A DNA stretch of 64,000 bases, taken from NCBI GenBank assembly GCA_911728455.2, contig OU452225.1, forward strand, positions 188,501 to 252,500. Direction: 5' to 3'. Below the pieces are notes generated by a model. The model saw only the letters and a program-made list of their open reading frames with translations. It had not been told where the DNA came from and did no database searches. This document shows, piece by piece, positions 1-13,050 of the stretch. Numbering within the stretch: position 1 is the stretch's first letter; each line of letters opens with the position of its first letter. Source of the DNA: Marthasterias glacialis. Lineage: Eukaryota; Echinodermata; Asteroidea; Forcipulatida; Asteriidae. The translations under genes were made by a program, and so were the position numbers.

Positions 1-2130
1 GGTTTTGATATGTTATTGCTATTTAATTGTAAAGCCTACGAGTGTGTGTGTGAGGGTGACTGGGTTTATGATGTTTTGTTTACCCAAGTCAATAGACTGA
101 CATTTACTTGTGTAATTCTATATTATTTGATTGAGATCTGTAGACATCTGGATAAAAGGGAAGATGCACTAAAGACTTTAGGGGTATTTATTCTTAAGAT
201 TTCAATATACTCAAACTATCCTCAAGCTGGAAATGTGTTTTAGAATTGAAAACAATAACAACATGTAACAAAGCTGTATAGTTGTATATTTTCTTTGAAA
301 ATAAGCCCATAAGACAGTTTAACTGTTTATGATAAATTTTGGTTGTCAACTTAATTTAAACCAAGTGTTGTTTTGGGCTAATAAATCAGTATTTTATGGA
401 AACTCTTTTTTCCCTTGAATGGACTTTGGAGTCAGTGTAAATAGTGTTTATTATAGTGTCATTAATAATGTAACATGTGTACTTGATGAAATGTCCAGTA
501 TGGATTGGACGCTATCTACATTGACATAACATCATCCTTCCTGTTCAAATTCACAACGAAGAGCAAATAAGAGGATCACTTCAGATCTAAGTATTAAGTA
601 TTGCGGGGTTGACCCATAAGAGTCCCTTCTGTAATGAACTCTTGCATAATAATGAGTCCACAGACAAAGGCTCCCTCAGTCTAGTCTAATGGTGATCTGA
701 CCGACACTCAATTGTGTTGAAATTTTCTAAAATGCTCCATTACTAATGACATTTTTATTTCCACTCTCCCCCATTCCCATTTAATGAGCCACCGATGAAC
801 TACTATGTAAAGGAAAGCCACCATTGCTCAAAATAATATTGTGAATTCCCCCTTATAAATCAACTTGACAAAAATAATACTGTACAATGGCTATTAATAG
901 CATTAATGTTATTGGCCCATGTTAGCCTACCACCATTTTTGTATTGTTCCCTCTGGGAAACTGTAATAATGAAGGGTGATTCTAATTATACACAACAGGA
1001 CCAGACTGTTTCCCAACAAGTTCTCTGGTTGGTTGCGTAGGCCGTGTCAAATGGCTAAAGCTGTAGCCAGAGTAAGTCGAGTTGGACACGGGCCATAATT
1101 TGAAAAGATGTTTGTACCATAATATAGCAAGATTTACATTATAATATAGGCCACAAAGAGTCCACTTTAGGCCTTATCAAATGACACAGTCAAACTGTGT
1201 ATAATAAACAACCTGTACCACACATGTTCATTTTGTGAAACATTTGTTTGAGTTATTTATCAGTAACAGGGTTTTGTGTGAGAACAATAATGTTAGACCA
1301 AGCTCAAAGAGGCTAGACTTGTTTAAGTCAGTTTGTAGTTGATTATTACCAATAATATTTTGATTTGTGTGGAGCTTTTTTTAGTTGCCACATTGTATAA
1401 ATGATAATAAAACAAAAAACCAGAATTTATAATTTGTTTGATTTGTTGTGATTTGTTTCAGAGACTTTTGAGTAAGGCAGACAATCCAGACAGATAAAAA
1501 CTCCATTAGTTTTCACCGCAAGAGCATTTTAAAAATCTCTTACAATTTCATTTGTTTTGTCATTTTATTTTTAAAGTTAGGATTTTGTGTCCAAAGTAAC
1601 ACTTCAGAATAATAAAGCCAATGCCCCATGTCCAATTTCTTAAGAACGGGTAACTTATAAAGCCATTAATATTTGAAGACAGAAAGATAAATAACTAATA
1701 GGCATATCATTATGGAATGAGTACAGTCAAGAATAGATAAGTGGGTAATCTACCTTAATTCACCACTGAGTGTTCGTGATATTACATTTCAAGCTATCAT
1801 CTGCAAACAATGTCGGCTAGTTGGCAATGATTATGTATTTCAATTACTTTACTTTACAATTGCATCCAAACTATATGCATGAAAGGCCCTATGCAAAGAT
1901 AGTACGTTGTTGGCAACTGTAATATGACTACCGGTAAATTAGGAGAGAAGAAATACATTAATTTATAAAGCGCTAAATCATTGTGATAACACTCTCAGTC
2001 GCTTCATATTAATAGATTAGAAAAGTAGTAGGCTATAACTAAATTAGAAATAAGGTTTAAAAGTTCATTCAAGAAAATAAATACATCAGAAAAACCTTTC
2101 GGAGCCCAAGTGACAATAACATTTAAGCCT
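1..2130. other. Non-coding stretch, no gene supported
   Basis: AT-rich sequence with stops in all frames. The longest open frame (10-243) has no domain, no splice context and hydrophobic low-complexity composition. No repeat array or RNA gene was recognised. It could be intergenic or intronic. Confidence 0.5.
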
Positions 2131-3300
2131 AAATAAACGTGAAGTTATGCACACACATAAAACAATTTTTAAAAAGGGGACATCGTCCGTTTGGACCATT
2201 TTTTCCTCCAAAGTTTCAGGCTCGATTTACGCGGGTGCCAAACACTGATGCCATTTCTTTACACTTGACCCTTGGAACTTGTCTTTTCGGCCAGTTATCC
2301 AAATACGCCCCAAAATGTATTTAAATTTTTGCTGTAGAATGGCGATGTCAATTCTTACCATTTCAGACCTTTGACTGTTGACATTTGTTACACTTTTTGA
2401 ATATTTTACAATTGTGGGGAGAAACTCTTTCGAATTTATTCATAAAATAAATAATTCTTTAAAAATATAAAAAAAATATAACTTAAGTTTAGAAGAAATA
2501 TCAAGTGCCTCCTTTTTCATTTTAGAGAAATAAAAACAGTAAAAATGTTGGTCCCAAATTAAATACAAATAATGATTTTTCCCCAAATTGTCAGCAAAAC
2601 TGTCATGTTAATGAATTTAATGCTTTGTTAAAAAATAAATTCATAATAACCTATTCCAAACTGTAGCAAATATCTAGGTTCAGGTAATAAGAAATTGGAT
2701 AAGGTCAGTAGTGCCTCCTTCTTTTAGAGCCCCCAAAATATAAAGTATGCAATAATGAAATGCTGGTCTCTATTTGATGCAAGGCCCATGTGATTAGTTC
2801 GATTCTCGGCCGAAATTTGAGACTCGATTTTATGCCCTTTTTTATTACTCTAAATGGTCAACAAGGAAGTATAAGAGACATACAATAATACAGGCAAGTA
2901 AAGAGTCTGTTTTGCTCATTATGGGTACAGATTTGTTTAAATAAATACAAACTTCAACTCACATACCAAAGGTTCAAAGACATGGCGGAAATCTCAGTTA
3001 CCAGACCGACATCTCCATTGCGTTTAAAGACCGCGCCCCGTTGTAAAGTAGTCCTGGCGCCCTACATTCACAACATCCTTACGCCACAAAATAAAGGAAT
3101 CTACAATGACGCGGGCGCCAATACCGATGCCATTTCGTATCACGTGGCATATCACATTTTTCACATGTTCTTGAAATATTTTGGTAGCACAATAAAAGGT
3201 CATATTAATTTCCTAATTTCCAATATCTCAAAAAAGTAGTGCCTCCTTAGTCATTTGAAAGCAAAAAATCCAATATGAAATTTGGACCGAAATTGTTTAT
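2130..3300. repeat. Diverged internal repeats with AGTGCCTCCTT motifs
   Basis: The motif GTGCCTCCTT recurs near 2505, 2710 and 3240. A block containing GCGGGTGCCAA and GATGCCATTTC near 2230 returns near 3110 as GCGGGCGCCAA and GATGCCATTTC. This looks like an old repeated or composite element. The open frames over it are not convincing genes. Confidence 0.35.
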
Positions 3301-4101
3301 AAACATAGAGACTTAGTTTGACAGTAATCTTTTTCTGGTAAGAAAAATTGTTTTGTGCTTAGATGTTTTGTTTTTATTTGCACGAGTTTTAAGAAATTGG
3401 GCCCTGGAAGTCTGCAATCACCAAGACAAAGGCTACAATTAGTGAGAGCTGAAAGGCCAAGACCAAGAAGTGAAAACAGAAAAGCAAGAGGAAAAATAAA
3501 AACCATCATGCATTAGTTTTCCTTCCATTGTAATCTCTGTGTCCTCATACACTTATGTTTTGATCCAATAAATAGCTTAAAAGACAAAGTAGGCTGCAGG
3601 GTTGCTAAACAAAAAATAGAAACAAACCATTGATTTGCTTCAATCTAAAAGCTGACTCATCTGAAGTTTACCATTACCAATCCTTCATAGAAAGACTTCC
3701 GTCTGAAATAAAGTCAAGTGAATAGCATTTAAAGATAGGGTTACTAGTTTTCAAATGGGATTCTAGCTGCAGTCTGCAACCATCGGGCCAACTCATTACT
3801 TTCAGTACAAATGTTATTACAAATTACATGAGAAAAAAAGTTCTTCCTATAAAAAATGAAGAATTTACAAGAGTATTATAAACCGCTATTAACAACTTTT
3901 CACCAAATTCCAAAGCTTGGTTTCTTCAGTGTCTGCATAAACTGAAATAATGTATGTATTTGTCATCTACTGTTCCTGGACAAAGGGTTGGCTTAGAACT
4001 ACTCCCTATGTTAAAAACAAAACAAAAACAAGTCAGGCATAATTTAAAAGCTGTTGCAGTACATTCTGCTAATTATGGGATTAATCCGGTTTCTCGTTAC
4101 T

Positions 4102-4171
4102 GGGCACGCTTAATGGTCTAGTGGTTCAGACATGTACTCTAGAATGCAGGGGGGTCATTGGTTCGAATCCC
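4102..4171 (+). mobile_element. tRNA-derived SINE head that seeds the 120-bp satellite
   Basis: Sequence from 4102 has an A-box-like TGGTCTAGTGG and a B box GGTTCGAATCC at 4160-4170, as in the internal RNA polymerase III promoter of tRNA genes. No clover leaf can be closed, so it is not a functional tRNA. Downstream sequence matches the tail of the same family seen near 24060 and 57050. Confidence 0.6.
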
Positions 4172-5590
4172 ACCTAAGTAGTATAGGCCATGAATTTGTT
4201 TACACAGGACTCAAGAAAAGCATCGAGTATAGAGTGCTTATCACACATCAGACATATACTCTAGAATGCAGGGGTCATTGGTTCGAATCCAACCAGAGTA
4301 GAATAGGCCATGGATTCGTTTACACAGGACTCAAGAAAAGTACCGAGTATAGAGTGCTTATCACACATCAGACATATACTCTAGAATGCAAGGGTCGTTG
4401 GTTCGAATCCCATCTAAGTAGTATACGCCATGGATTTGTTTACACATGACTCAAGAAAAGCACCGAGTATAGAGTGCTTATCACACATCAGACATATACT
4501 CTAGAATGCAGGGGTCATTGGTTCGAATCCCACCTGAGTAGAATAGGCCATGGATTCGTTTACACAGGACTCAAGAAAAGCACCGAGTATAGAGTGCTTA
4601 TCACACATCAGACATATACTCTAGAATGCAAGGGTCGTTGGTTCGAATCCCACCTGAGTGGTATAGGCCATGGATTTGTTTACACAGGACTCAAGAAAAG
4701 CACCAAGTATAGAGTGTTTATCACACATCGGACATCTACTCTAGAATGCAGGGGTCATTGGTTCGAATCCCACCTGAGTGGTATAGGCCATGGATTTGTT
4801 TACACAGGACTCAAGAAAAGTACCGAGTATAGAGTGCTTATCACACATCAGACATATACTCTAGAATGCAGGGGTCATTGGTTCGAATCCCACCTGAGTA
4901 GAATAGGCCATGGATTCGTTTACACAGGACTCAAGAAAAGCACCGAGTATAGAGTGCTTATCCCACATCAGACATATACTCTAGAATGCAAGGGTCGTTG
5001 GTTCGAATCCCACCTGAGTGGTATAGGCCATGGATTTGTTTACACAGGACTCAAGAAAAGCACCAAGTATAGAGTGTTTATCACACATCGGACATCTACT
5101 CTAGAATGCAGGGGTCATTGGTTCGAATCCCACCTGAGTGGTATAGGCCATGGATTTGTTTACAAAGGACTCAAGAAAAGTACCGAGTATAGAGTGCTTA
5201 TCACACATCAGACATCTACTCTAGAATGCAGGGGTCATTGGTTCGAATCCCACCTGAGTAGAATAGGCCATGGATTCGTTTACACAGGCCTCAAGAAAAG
5301 CACCGAGTATAGAGTGCTTATCCCACATCAGACATATACTCTAGAATGCAAGGGTCGTTGGTTCGAATCCCACCTGAGTGGTATAGGCCATGGATCTGTT
5401 TACACAGGACTCAAGAAAAGCACCGAGTATAGAGTGTTTATCACACATCGGACATCTACTCTAAAATGCAGGGGTCATTGGTTTGAATCCCACCTGAGTG
5501 GTATAGGCCATGGATTTGTTTACACAGGACTCAGGGAATGCACCGAGTATACAGTGCTTATAACACATCGACGTATGGGTAAACCTTAAA
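4122..5590 (+). repeat. 120-bp tandem array (12 units) derived from a SINE, with 360-bp higher order
   Basis: Twelve copies of a 120-bp unit run from the SINE B box through CTCAAGAAAAGCACCGAGTA and CTTATCACACATC to CTCTAGAATGCA. From 4501 on, the diagnostic variants (AGTAGAATAGG; AAGGGTCGTTGG with CACCAAG; GTATAGG with TACCGAG) cycle A-B-C three times, giving a 360-bp trimer. Because 120 is divisible by three and the unit lacks stops in one frame, a 371-codon open frame spans 4474-5589. It is a by-product, not a gene. The last unit reverts to the normal SINE 3' end (GAGTATACAGTGCTTA). Confidence 0.92.
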
Positions 5591-5599
5591 TAATAAAGG

Positions 5600-6990
5600 A
5601 CAATGATGCCATGTCACCTCAGTACTTGGCAACTTGCTATCAATGGCTCATTGAGTCCTATGTACATTCTAAAGATGATTTTTACCAAGATATTACAGTT
5701 TTGTTTAACAAAAGATTCATTCAAACTTTCTTTAAGAAAAATTACAAAAAATTTATAAAAACAGCTTACAGATGCTTGAGCTATTTATTTTGATGTTTAC
5801 ATAATAATATGAATTATAAATTTTGTAAGAAATTCAAGCATAAATAATTTATAACCCCTTAAAAGTTGTTTTTCTCAAAAAGCATCCCTTGTTTGAAAAA
5901 GGAAATGGTGTGATATCTCTTAGCAGCATGCGAGTTTGAATAGATGGCATATCTAAAATTATATTGCATTAAACTCTGATCAAAGGTCACCCATATTAAA
6001 TAAATATCAACAAATCTAGGCTCATCTCATATGTCATACGTGAAATCTGTTAAACACTTGAAGAAGACTATGTGAAAAACATTATTAGCAGGACATGGTT
6101 TACCCCGGGGGGGGGGGGGGGGGGGGTAATTTCACAGACAACCCCTGGCATCTAATGGGTCTTTTCTTCACAGAATGTTTTAGTAAAAGTGTTTAAGGAT
6201 GTATGCTCCCCTGCAAAACTCTGTGGTTGAATCTTTAAAAAAATGTTCTTCAGAAAAATAAACCATTATTCAGAAGCATTTAAATCTTCTATCGATGAGA
6301 AACAGCGGAATGTACATGGTAGGATTTATCTTTAAGATGCAATGGTCCACAGAGCCAATTAAATAAACACTAGTGTTTGCTTCTCCACCTTTTTTGTATG
6401 GGCAGAAATAACAAAGTGATTTCAAATTGTATACTGTCCAGATTTGTTTGGGTGAAGCTAGTGTAGCATGGAATCACCGTCTCCCCAATGCACTGCTATA
6501 AGTATACACAAGGTGACTGTGCAGAAAGTTCATTTTTATTGAGGTGTTTCAGATAATAGCCCCCGGGTATCAGGGACTCAGTCAAGTGTTAGTATTTAAC
6601 AATGCTGAATCACTCTGCTTGGCATATTGACCTATTATTACAACCCAAAGTATCTAAACCTGTAGTCATTTAACTGCCTGATTATGTAAACAACCATAGA
6701 GTGTGTGTTTTATGGAAACTAGTTTTGATATATTAATGCCAATTTCATCCAGCAAGTCTGAAAAATGCAGCACGGTTACAACTTCCCCATGTGAAAATGG
6801 ACTTGTCACTCGAGCCTGTTATCAAGATCAAAGGGAAATCCACGGGTGTGGTCTGAGCCTTTCTCTATTGTCTAATAATTGATGACAATGCAAGACTTCA
6901 GGTGAATGCCTACTTGCTCATGTGGAACTATGGAACACAATGCTGTAGTGTTGTCACCAAAATAACTCAGTGAAATAAATGCTTACTCAT
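5600..6990. other. Non-coding stretch with a 20-base G run
   Basis: No gene is supported. A homopolymer of about 20 G lies at 6107-6126 after CCCC. The rest is AT-rich and shows no array or RNA. Confidence 0.5.
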
Positions 6991-7005
6991 CTCACAAGGT
7001 TACTC

Positions 7006-7045
<40 letters not shown>
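7006..7045 (+). repeat. AAT microsatellite
   Basis: About 13 repeats of AAT. The flank on the right (TTTTTAGAGCGTCTTATGTA) resembles the reversed 3' end of a SINE or LINE, so the microsatellite may be the tail of an old retroposon on the minus strand. Confidence 0.8.
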
Positions 7046-7377
7046 GTGCAATTTTTAGAGCGTCTTATGTAGAGACTACTGTGAAGCACTGAACAAAATA
7101 TAAAATTTAAACTAAACAATAAAATTGTAGCAGAAGGGCAACAAAATTATTGAAGAAAAAAGCGCTACAAAATATTAAAGTTAAAGATATATATTAAGGG
7201 TTAAAGGTAACCATAATATATTACATTTTATCAGAAATGCTAGGCTATCAAAAACAATATGCACTGGTTTTTACCTTTAAAAATCCTATGAACTAAACAA
7301 CCAGAGTCAAAAGTGGTGTAATCAGATGGGGGCAGGGCAGTTATTGATATTAATGAAAACACATATTATATGATTTT

Positions 7378-7545
7378 CATCACATCACATGCGGCTACTG
7401 TCTGCAATGCTTGCAGGTAAAATGATGGTAAGCGTGTGAACGCCATGTAGCCTAAAATGTACACTACACTGTTATGACATACAGGGATGATGACTCCCAA
7501 AATGATGCAACCAAGATTACTGTGATAATGACTTCAGGTGAATTA
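7378..7545. mobile_element. MITE copy (CCCAAAATGGC family), degraded
   Basis: The right part reads TGACTCCCAAAATGATGCAA followed by CCAAGATTACTGTGATAATGAC, as in the copies near 28090 and 56400. The left part CACATCACATGCGGCTACTG is the reverse complement of the right flank of the copy at 20.9 kb. No coding capacity. Confidence 0.55.
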
Positions 7546-7659
7546 TTAAACTTGTCAAGTTATAGTCAGCTCTGATTCTGGTCCATCCTGGCTGGTTGTC
7601 ATAGCCACATGGCCTCAATAAGATGGAGATGACAAACAACAATGGCCACATTCCCTTCT

Positions 7660-7960
7660 GAGACAGCGGCGAAACTAGGGTAAAGTTGTAGGGGGTACAA
7701 GGGGGTGCACCATTTTTTCTGGGGGGGGGGGCACTTCTGGCAAATCAAAAGTGTTCACTTTTCCTAAACAAGCCCCTTTTCAGCGCTCTTGTTCTGCCGT
7801 TTACTACTTTTTATAAGATAATCTGACATGGAGGTAAAAACAAATACACTGTCTGTGTGTAAATAGAAAAATAGTTTACAAAAAACACTGAAATTACTAC
7901 ATCAACACTTACAAAAAGTAACATTTTACTGGCGGGGGGGGGGGGGCACTTTTAGGGAGC
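7660..7960 (+). repeat. Paired G-runs followed by GCACTT
   Basis: Runs of 10-13 G occur near 7722 and 7934, each immediately followed by CACTT. The sequence between them shows no gene. They may be two copies of a short element or a G-rich intronic or intergenic signal. Confidence 0.4.
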
Positions 7961-8103
7961 CTAAGAGAGAAGAAAGTTTATGAATACAGCTGACATTGAC
8001 ACAACTTACAAAACTTAACAGTTGCATCATTCTTGTGCATGTCATATAAGAAAATAGAACGAGCTGTTGCAAACTGCTTACCAACCAAAAGGACCTCTGG
8101 TAT

Positions 8104-8211
8104 AATTGCAAAAAAATTGTTAATGGCCTCACATTTCGACCCTAGCAGAGTCTTTCTCATTTAGCCTTTGAGAAAGGGTCTAAACATGAGGCCATTAACA
8201 TTTTTTGAATT
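8104..8211. mobile_element. Short hairpin element (MITE-like)
   Basis: GTTAATGGCCTCACAT near 8119 pairs with ATGAGGCCATTAAC ending at 8199. The inner stretch CTTTCTCATTTAGCCTTTGAGAAAG also folds back. Flanking A-rich and T-rich runs extend the pairing. Non-coding. Confidence 0.6.
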
Positions 8212-8219
8212 TTATCATA

Positions 8220-9760
8220 ATTATTACAGACAGAAAGGATATGTGAAATGGAAACTTGGCAACCATTTGCAAATTTTAGGTGAATACAATGTGCTGAAGT
8301 TCCTTCTAAAGGTCAGATGAATGCAGAGGACAGGAAACACAAAATGAAGTGGTTTGGTTACTTCTATCCTCAAAGGCAAACATTAGAAGAGAACATTAGA
8401 GCAAGATTGAAATGATAGCAGAAAGTAATGAGATAGCTTGGAGACCTTGGTTTTTGATCATCAGATGGTTTCAGCATGAAACAATATAATATCTAGTTTC
8501 ATTGTTGTTTTTGAAATTAGGAACTATATGCTGGTGCTTTCATATAATTATATTATAATTTTCAAATTCCACTCCAGTAAATTTTTCTTTGTTAACCCCC
8601 AAAATTGTTTAACCCAGTTTCCCTTGAGGTTTTTATTGCCATATGTTAATGTACGACTTCAATTACATACATGTACTTTTTTATCAATAAAGTACACATC
8701 TTTTTTTTATATTTTCAACAAACCTGTTCAAGTGTCTATACTTTGCATTAAAAAACTCACAAATGTATAAAAGTTGTTTTAAATTAAACAAGTCATAGAA
8801 GAACAGAGAAACTAAGCAATCATCACAATCAATAAAGTTAATCTTAATTTTATCAACATGCTGAGTAACACAGTATAAATGGTAGATTCAAATTTTTCTG
8901 AAAGGAGACAAAGGTCAACAGATGGTTTAAAATTGGATTAGAACCAGCAACCATCAGAAATATAATACATAAATGCCTTAATTTCTCAACAAATGAGTTT
9001 GTCGATGTGTGCAGTTAAATCTCTTATGTCCTTACAGTCGAAGGCAGTTTGTTGCTATTGATATATATATGTATATATTATCATAACACACATTAGATTC
9101 AGTAGATACTGAAGTCATGACATGCATTCACTTTTTAGAAGCTTTTTTCACAAAATATATAAGCCAACTTTGTCGTTTTTCCTTTCATAACACAATCAAA
9201 ACATGACATACAGAACATAAGACTACATTACTGTTCAAAACATGACAACTGGTTCATATTAAATTGTGTGGTACTCAATATCTATATGTGCAAAACTGCA
9301 GGTGTCATGTGATTTCAAGAGAATCAAAGAGAATTTGCTTTAAAAGAATTCTCGTTGGATAATTTGCCCATTTTGTACACTGAGCGATCTCTATCAATCA
9401 AATATCAATCAAATACAGAAGTTTGAATAATTGGCGTCCACTGTCTCGTCTTAAGACACAGAATAAGATTTGTGGAGATCAGTATGGATGTTTTTTTTAT
9501 CTTAGCTGGATCAGTCCTTCAACTCAGAAGTGGAAAATCAATCAGTTTTCTCACAGACTTTAATAATAACACAGAGGGTTCTGGAAACTTTTGATCCTGT
9601 TAAATTGAGTCTTTGTTTTGTTAATGTTTTTTTAAAGATTTTTCTTTAGAACACGCCTCTCCCTGGTTCTTTATCCTGATTGGCTGAAACATGGTCATGT
9701 GGGGTGAATTAATTAATTAAACATATTTCTTCACATGACATTTTGGACTGAGGTTTGTTA
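8220..9760. other. Non-coding AT-rich stretch
   Basis: No open frame with gene-like composition, no tandem array and no tRNA-like sequence was seen. Confidence 0.45.
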
Positions 9761-9764
9761 TAAA

Positions 9765-9943
9765 ACACATATGGACTGGCATTATTCGGGCAATAGTGCA
9801 CGTCTATGCACCCCTTGGGCCTGTGAGTGACCAGGAGAGGGTTCTATTTCCGGCCGAGGGAAATAGGACCCTCTCCTGGTCACTCACAGGCCCGAGGGGT
9901 GCATAGATGTGCACTATTGCCCTCATTGCCAGTCCATATGTGT
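9765..9943. mobile_element. Near-perfect 179-bp palindrome (hairpin element)
   Basis: The arms begin ACACATATGGACTGGCA and end with its complement. They match almost throughout (CAATAGTGCAC, TGCACCCC, GGCCTGTGAGTGACCAGG, AGAGGGT.CTATTTCC), meeting at CCGGCCGAGG near 9852-9861. Mismatches are few. It is a likely non-autonomous DNA element or recent inverted duplication. No convincing target duplication is visible. Confidence 0.8.
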
Positions 9944-9949
9944 ACAATA

Positions 9950-12900
9950 TAAAAAATAGATTAAATCATAGTAACTGGTTACCTAAAAACCTTTACCTCA
10001 GACAGTTACTGGATTCCTGTGAAAATATAGTTTGTTTATTGTATCAAACAAAAGCAAGAAACATTCCATACACAATTTAGACAGACATCAGGGTAACCAT
10101 TGCATGTAAACCGGTGACAGATCTTTCCTCTTACATAATTTCTCCACAATCCAAATCCCTATATTACACACATTGAAGAGCGCTGTACATGTATTTGTGC
10201 TTGGTTCCATGGGGTGATACAACAGGTTGTCCTAACAATGCTAATAGGTAGATCTGGGGTAGATGGGTAGATTGATCTGAATCATCTCTTAACCAAGCAA
10301 AGTCTCAACATATTGATATGGCTGGGTGTCAGTGGATATATCAGATTAGACCCCTAATATATGCTACATATAACTGTTCAATTATTGATCCTTTGTAAAC
10401 ACATCCAACTCACTACAAGGATCCTTACTGCCTTGTCACACCATGGAGGTATAAGGCAAATTTTCCAGGCAACTTGGAGGCAACCAACTGATCACATCAG
10501 TAGTACAATATTGATTTAACAATGTTTTACTATCCCCTAGAAAACTAACAACCAACAAGTGAATTGACTGTTATAGAGATTGCCTGGACCTGGTTGCCTG
10601 TAAATTGCCTCATTCGACACAGCCTTTATACTGCTGCTCAGGTGTATTACTCATGGTAAGGAATGTAAGGGGAATTTCTCTTCTAAACATGTATTATATG
10701 GTGACACAATAGCACAGTAGAGTCTATCATGAGTAGACTTTGTTATTGTTACCAAGTCCAACTATAACATGTCTTTGTATAACACATCCAAATTTCCAGC
10801 TATAAACTTCCGTCTTTTCATATAATGCCCTCAGTGATGAGAAAAAAAAGTTTTTTAACCCTTTTGTTACTGAATTGTTTTGACAAAACCAACCACTGTG
10901 ACCACATTGTTTGACCACTCAAGTGTAAAGCACACATTCTATCACAACAGAAACCATGTGTTCAAAGGCAAATTTTACCAACTCTATTATCACCTTGAAG
11001 ATATTATACCAGAAAATAAGCAATAAAATATGTCTACCTTATTAATTCCCTTTCATATAATCCAAACATCATTGAGATTGGCCAATAAATGTCCAAGTTC
11101 TTGGTTTTTGTTTCCTTAGTTTTATCTGTATACCCAAACACTTTTTTGCACACAACCTTATGGCACTCCGTTTGTGTTTGGCACTTCGGATTTTTGTACT
11201 CCAATTTGAAGGGATTGCATAATAGCAACCTTATTTTAACATCATTGGAAAGATCTGATCTTTCTCTCTTTCCAACCATAGTAAGCTTGGGTATGGAGAG
11301 TGAACATGGACCAAACTACAGCTCTACAACAAATGGCCTTTGTGCTCAGGCTTGAGTGTTTTTGTGTGTGTAAGCTTGCATGACAGTAGTCACCAACAGT
11401 AAAGAAGAGGGGGTAGTGCAGACTCCAAAAAGTCACCTATGGTAAGGAAAGGGTTAATATTGCGGTTGACTCTATCATTTTTTTTAGCTATCCTACAACA
11501 TCCACGTTAATTTCCTTTACAAAATGAAATCAAAAACAAATTTTACATCTTAAAAAACAACAATCACAGTTCAAAAACATAAAGCTGAAGGTAAACAGAG
11601 TTGTAACACATAAAGTAAAGATGTTGGAGTTACAATGTGAACCAAGTTACAAGCCACAACTTCCTTAACTTAAAAACAAATACACAATTCTTGATAGCAC
11701 TAGGGACTTTTAGGGCCGATGGTGAATTCTAGATTTTAACGGCAAGAAATACAATTTGTATGGACGGATCCAGAGAGTTTTGTATTGAGGGGATGGGGGG
11801 AGTTGAAAGTTATTTGCCATGGCAACCATGGGGTTAATCCAATGTGGCCCCATCTAAGGTATTAGATTCATTTTTACTGAAGGAGAAGAGGTGGGGGCTA
11901 ACTTCCCTACCACACCCCTGGTTGTATCAAAACAATTAATTGCAGGTATTTGTGTGCATATTGTTACACATGTTTGCTAGTAATACCAACAGCATGTTAG
12001 CAAGCTGTTTGCACTCCATTCTAAGAAAAAGCTAACAGGCTTGATGGAATAGGTCCCAGAGGGTTTAAACTGAACTACTAAAACAAAGCACTATTGACCA
12101 ATCAGGATAGAATGTCCAAAAGAGATGGAAGATACAAACCAATTTTCATTATAAATGGAATCTCATCATACAGTACATAATTTACAAGTAATGAATGTTT
12201 ATGAGTATATTGTATTTAGAATCAAGCTGGGCAGAATGCATAAGGAAAACCAGTCAATACCATGGCATTTTGGCTGGTAACCTGTTTCCTGAGCTAACCT
12301 GAATGCTTAGATGGCCAATAAAACATTACTTCTCACATTGCAAAGAATATTTATTCACAATTGGGAAGTATAAAATCAGTTCATCGATTTATATACAGAT
12401 GTTGCACAATTTAAACTGTGTACAAAAGATCTGTTAAAAGTAAGCAATAAACATGTGCGGTTTGGTTGAATAGGCCTATTTAAAACCATTGCACAGTGAA
12501 GTTACAAGAGTCTGTGCAGTTTTCTGCCACTGAGTCAGAAGGAGCAGCAGTTATAAAGCCTGCCCTGAGGTTATGACAGACAAGCCCTACCAAACCATTG
12601 TTCAATATAGGGTTTGGGTGCACAAGTCCAACTCTAGATAACTATGGTTGCAAACCAAACTTGCTTCAGTATGACACTGCAGAAATTGGTACAGTGCACA
12701 AATTTTAAATCTTTTGATGTGCATGTAATACCATAATACATCAATTTGTGTCACATAACAAAAACATGTACAGTGTAGTGTGCTAAACATGGCAAATCAT
12801 TAAACTTTTGAATATACACCTAACTAATGACCTGAGTAAAGATACTAGACAATACACATAAAAAGAAACTGCAAAGTCGTTTTGCTCACCTCGTAACCTG

Positions 12901-13050
12901 ACTAAATTCAAATGATACTTTTTAAAATTTGAACATCTATTAAAATTTCATAAAGTTTTGAATATAAAAAGAAAAAAACATTAAGTCTTCAGGACGACTG
13001 GTTTGAGAGACTCAAGATATTTCAGCACACATATAAAAGTTTACGTTCTC
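9950..13050. other. Downstream flank and probable 3' UTR of the coiled-coil gene
   Basis: No coding exon was found. The part next to 13051 should hold the 3' UTR of the minus-strand coiled-coil transcript. A TTTATT (AATAAA on the transcript strand) at about 12350 is one possible polyadenylation signal, but many occur by chance in this AT-rich sequence. Confidence 0.4.

Noticed and set aside
10-243. 77-codon open frame at the left edge
   Set aside because: Hydrophobic low-complexity translation, no conserved motif and no splice context.
3297-3509. 70-codon minus-strand open frame with a hydrophobic start
   Set aside because: No conserved domain, no flanking exon, and it lies in repeat-rich non-coding sequence.
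4474-5589. 371-codon open frame as a repeat-protein gene
   Set aside because: It exactly tracks a 120-bp SINE-derived tandem array whose length is a multiple of three. There is no start context, domain or splice signal, and the same sequence has a tRNA-like B box in each unit.
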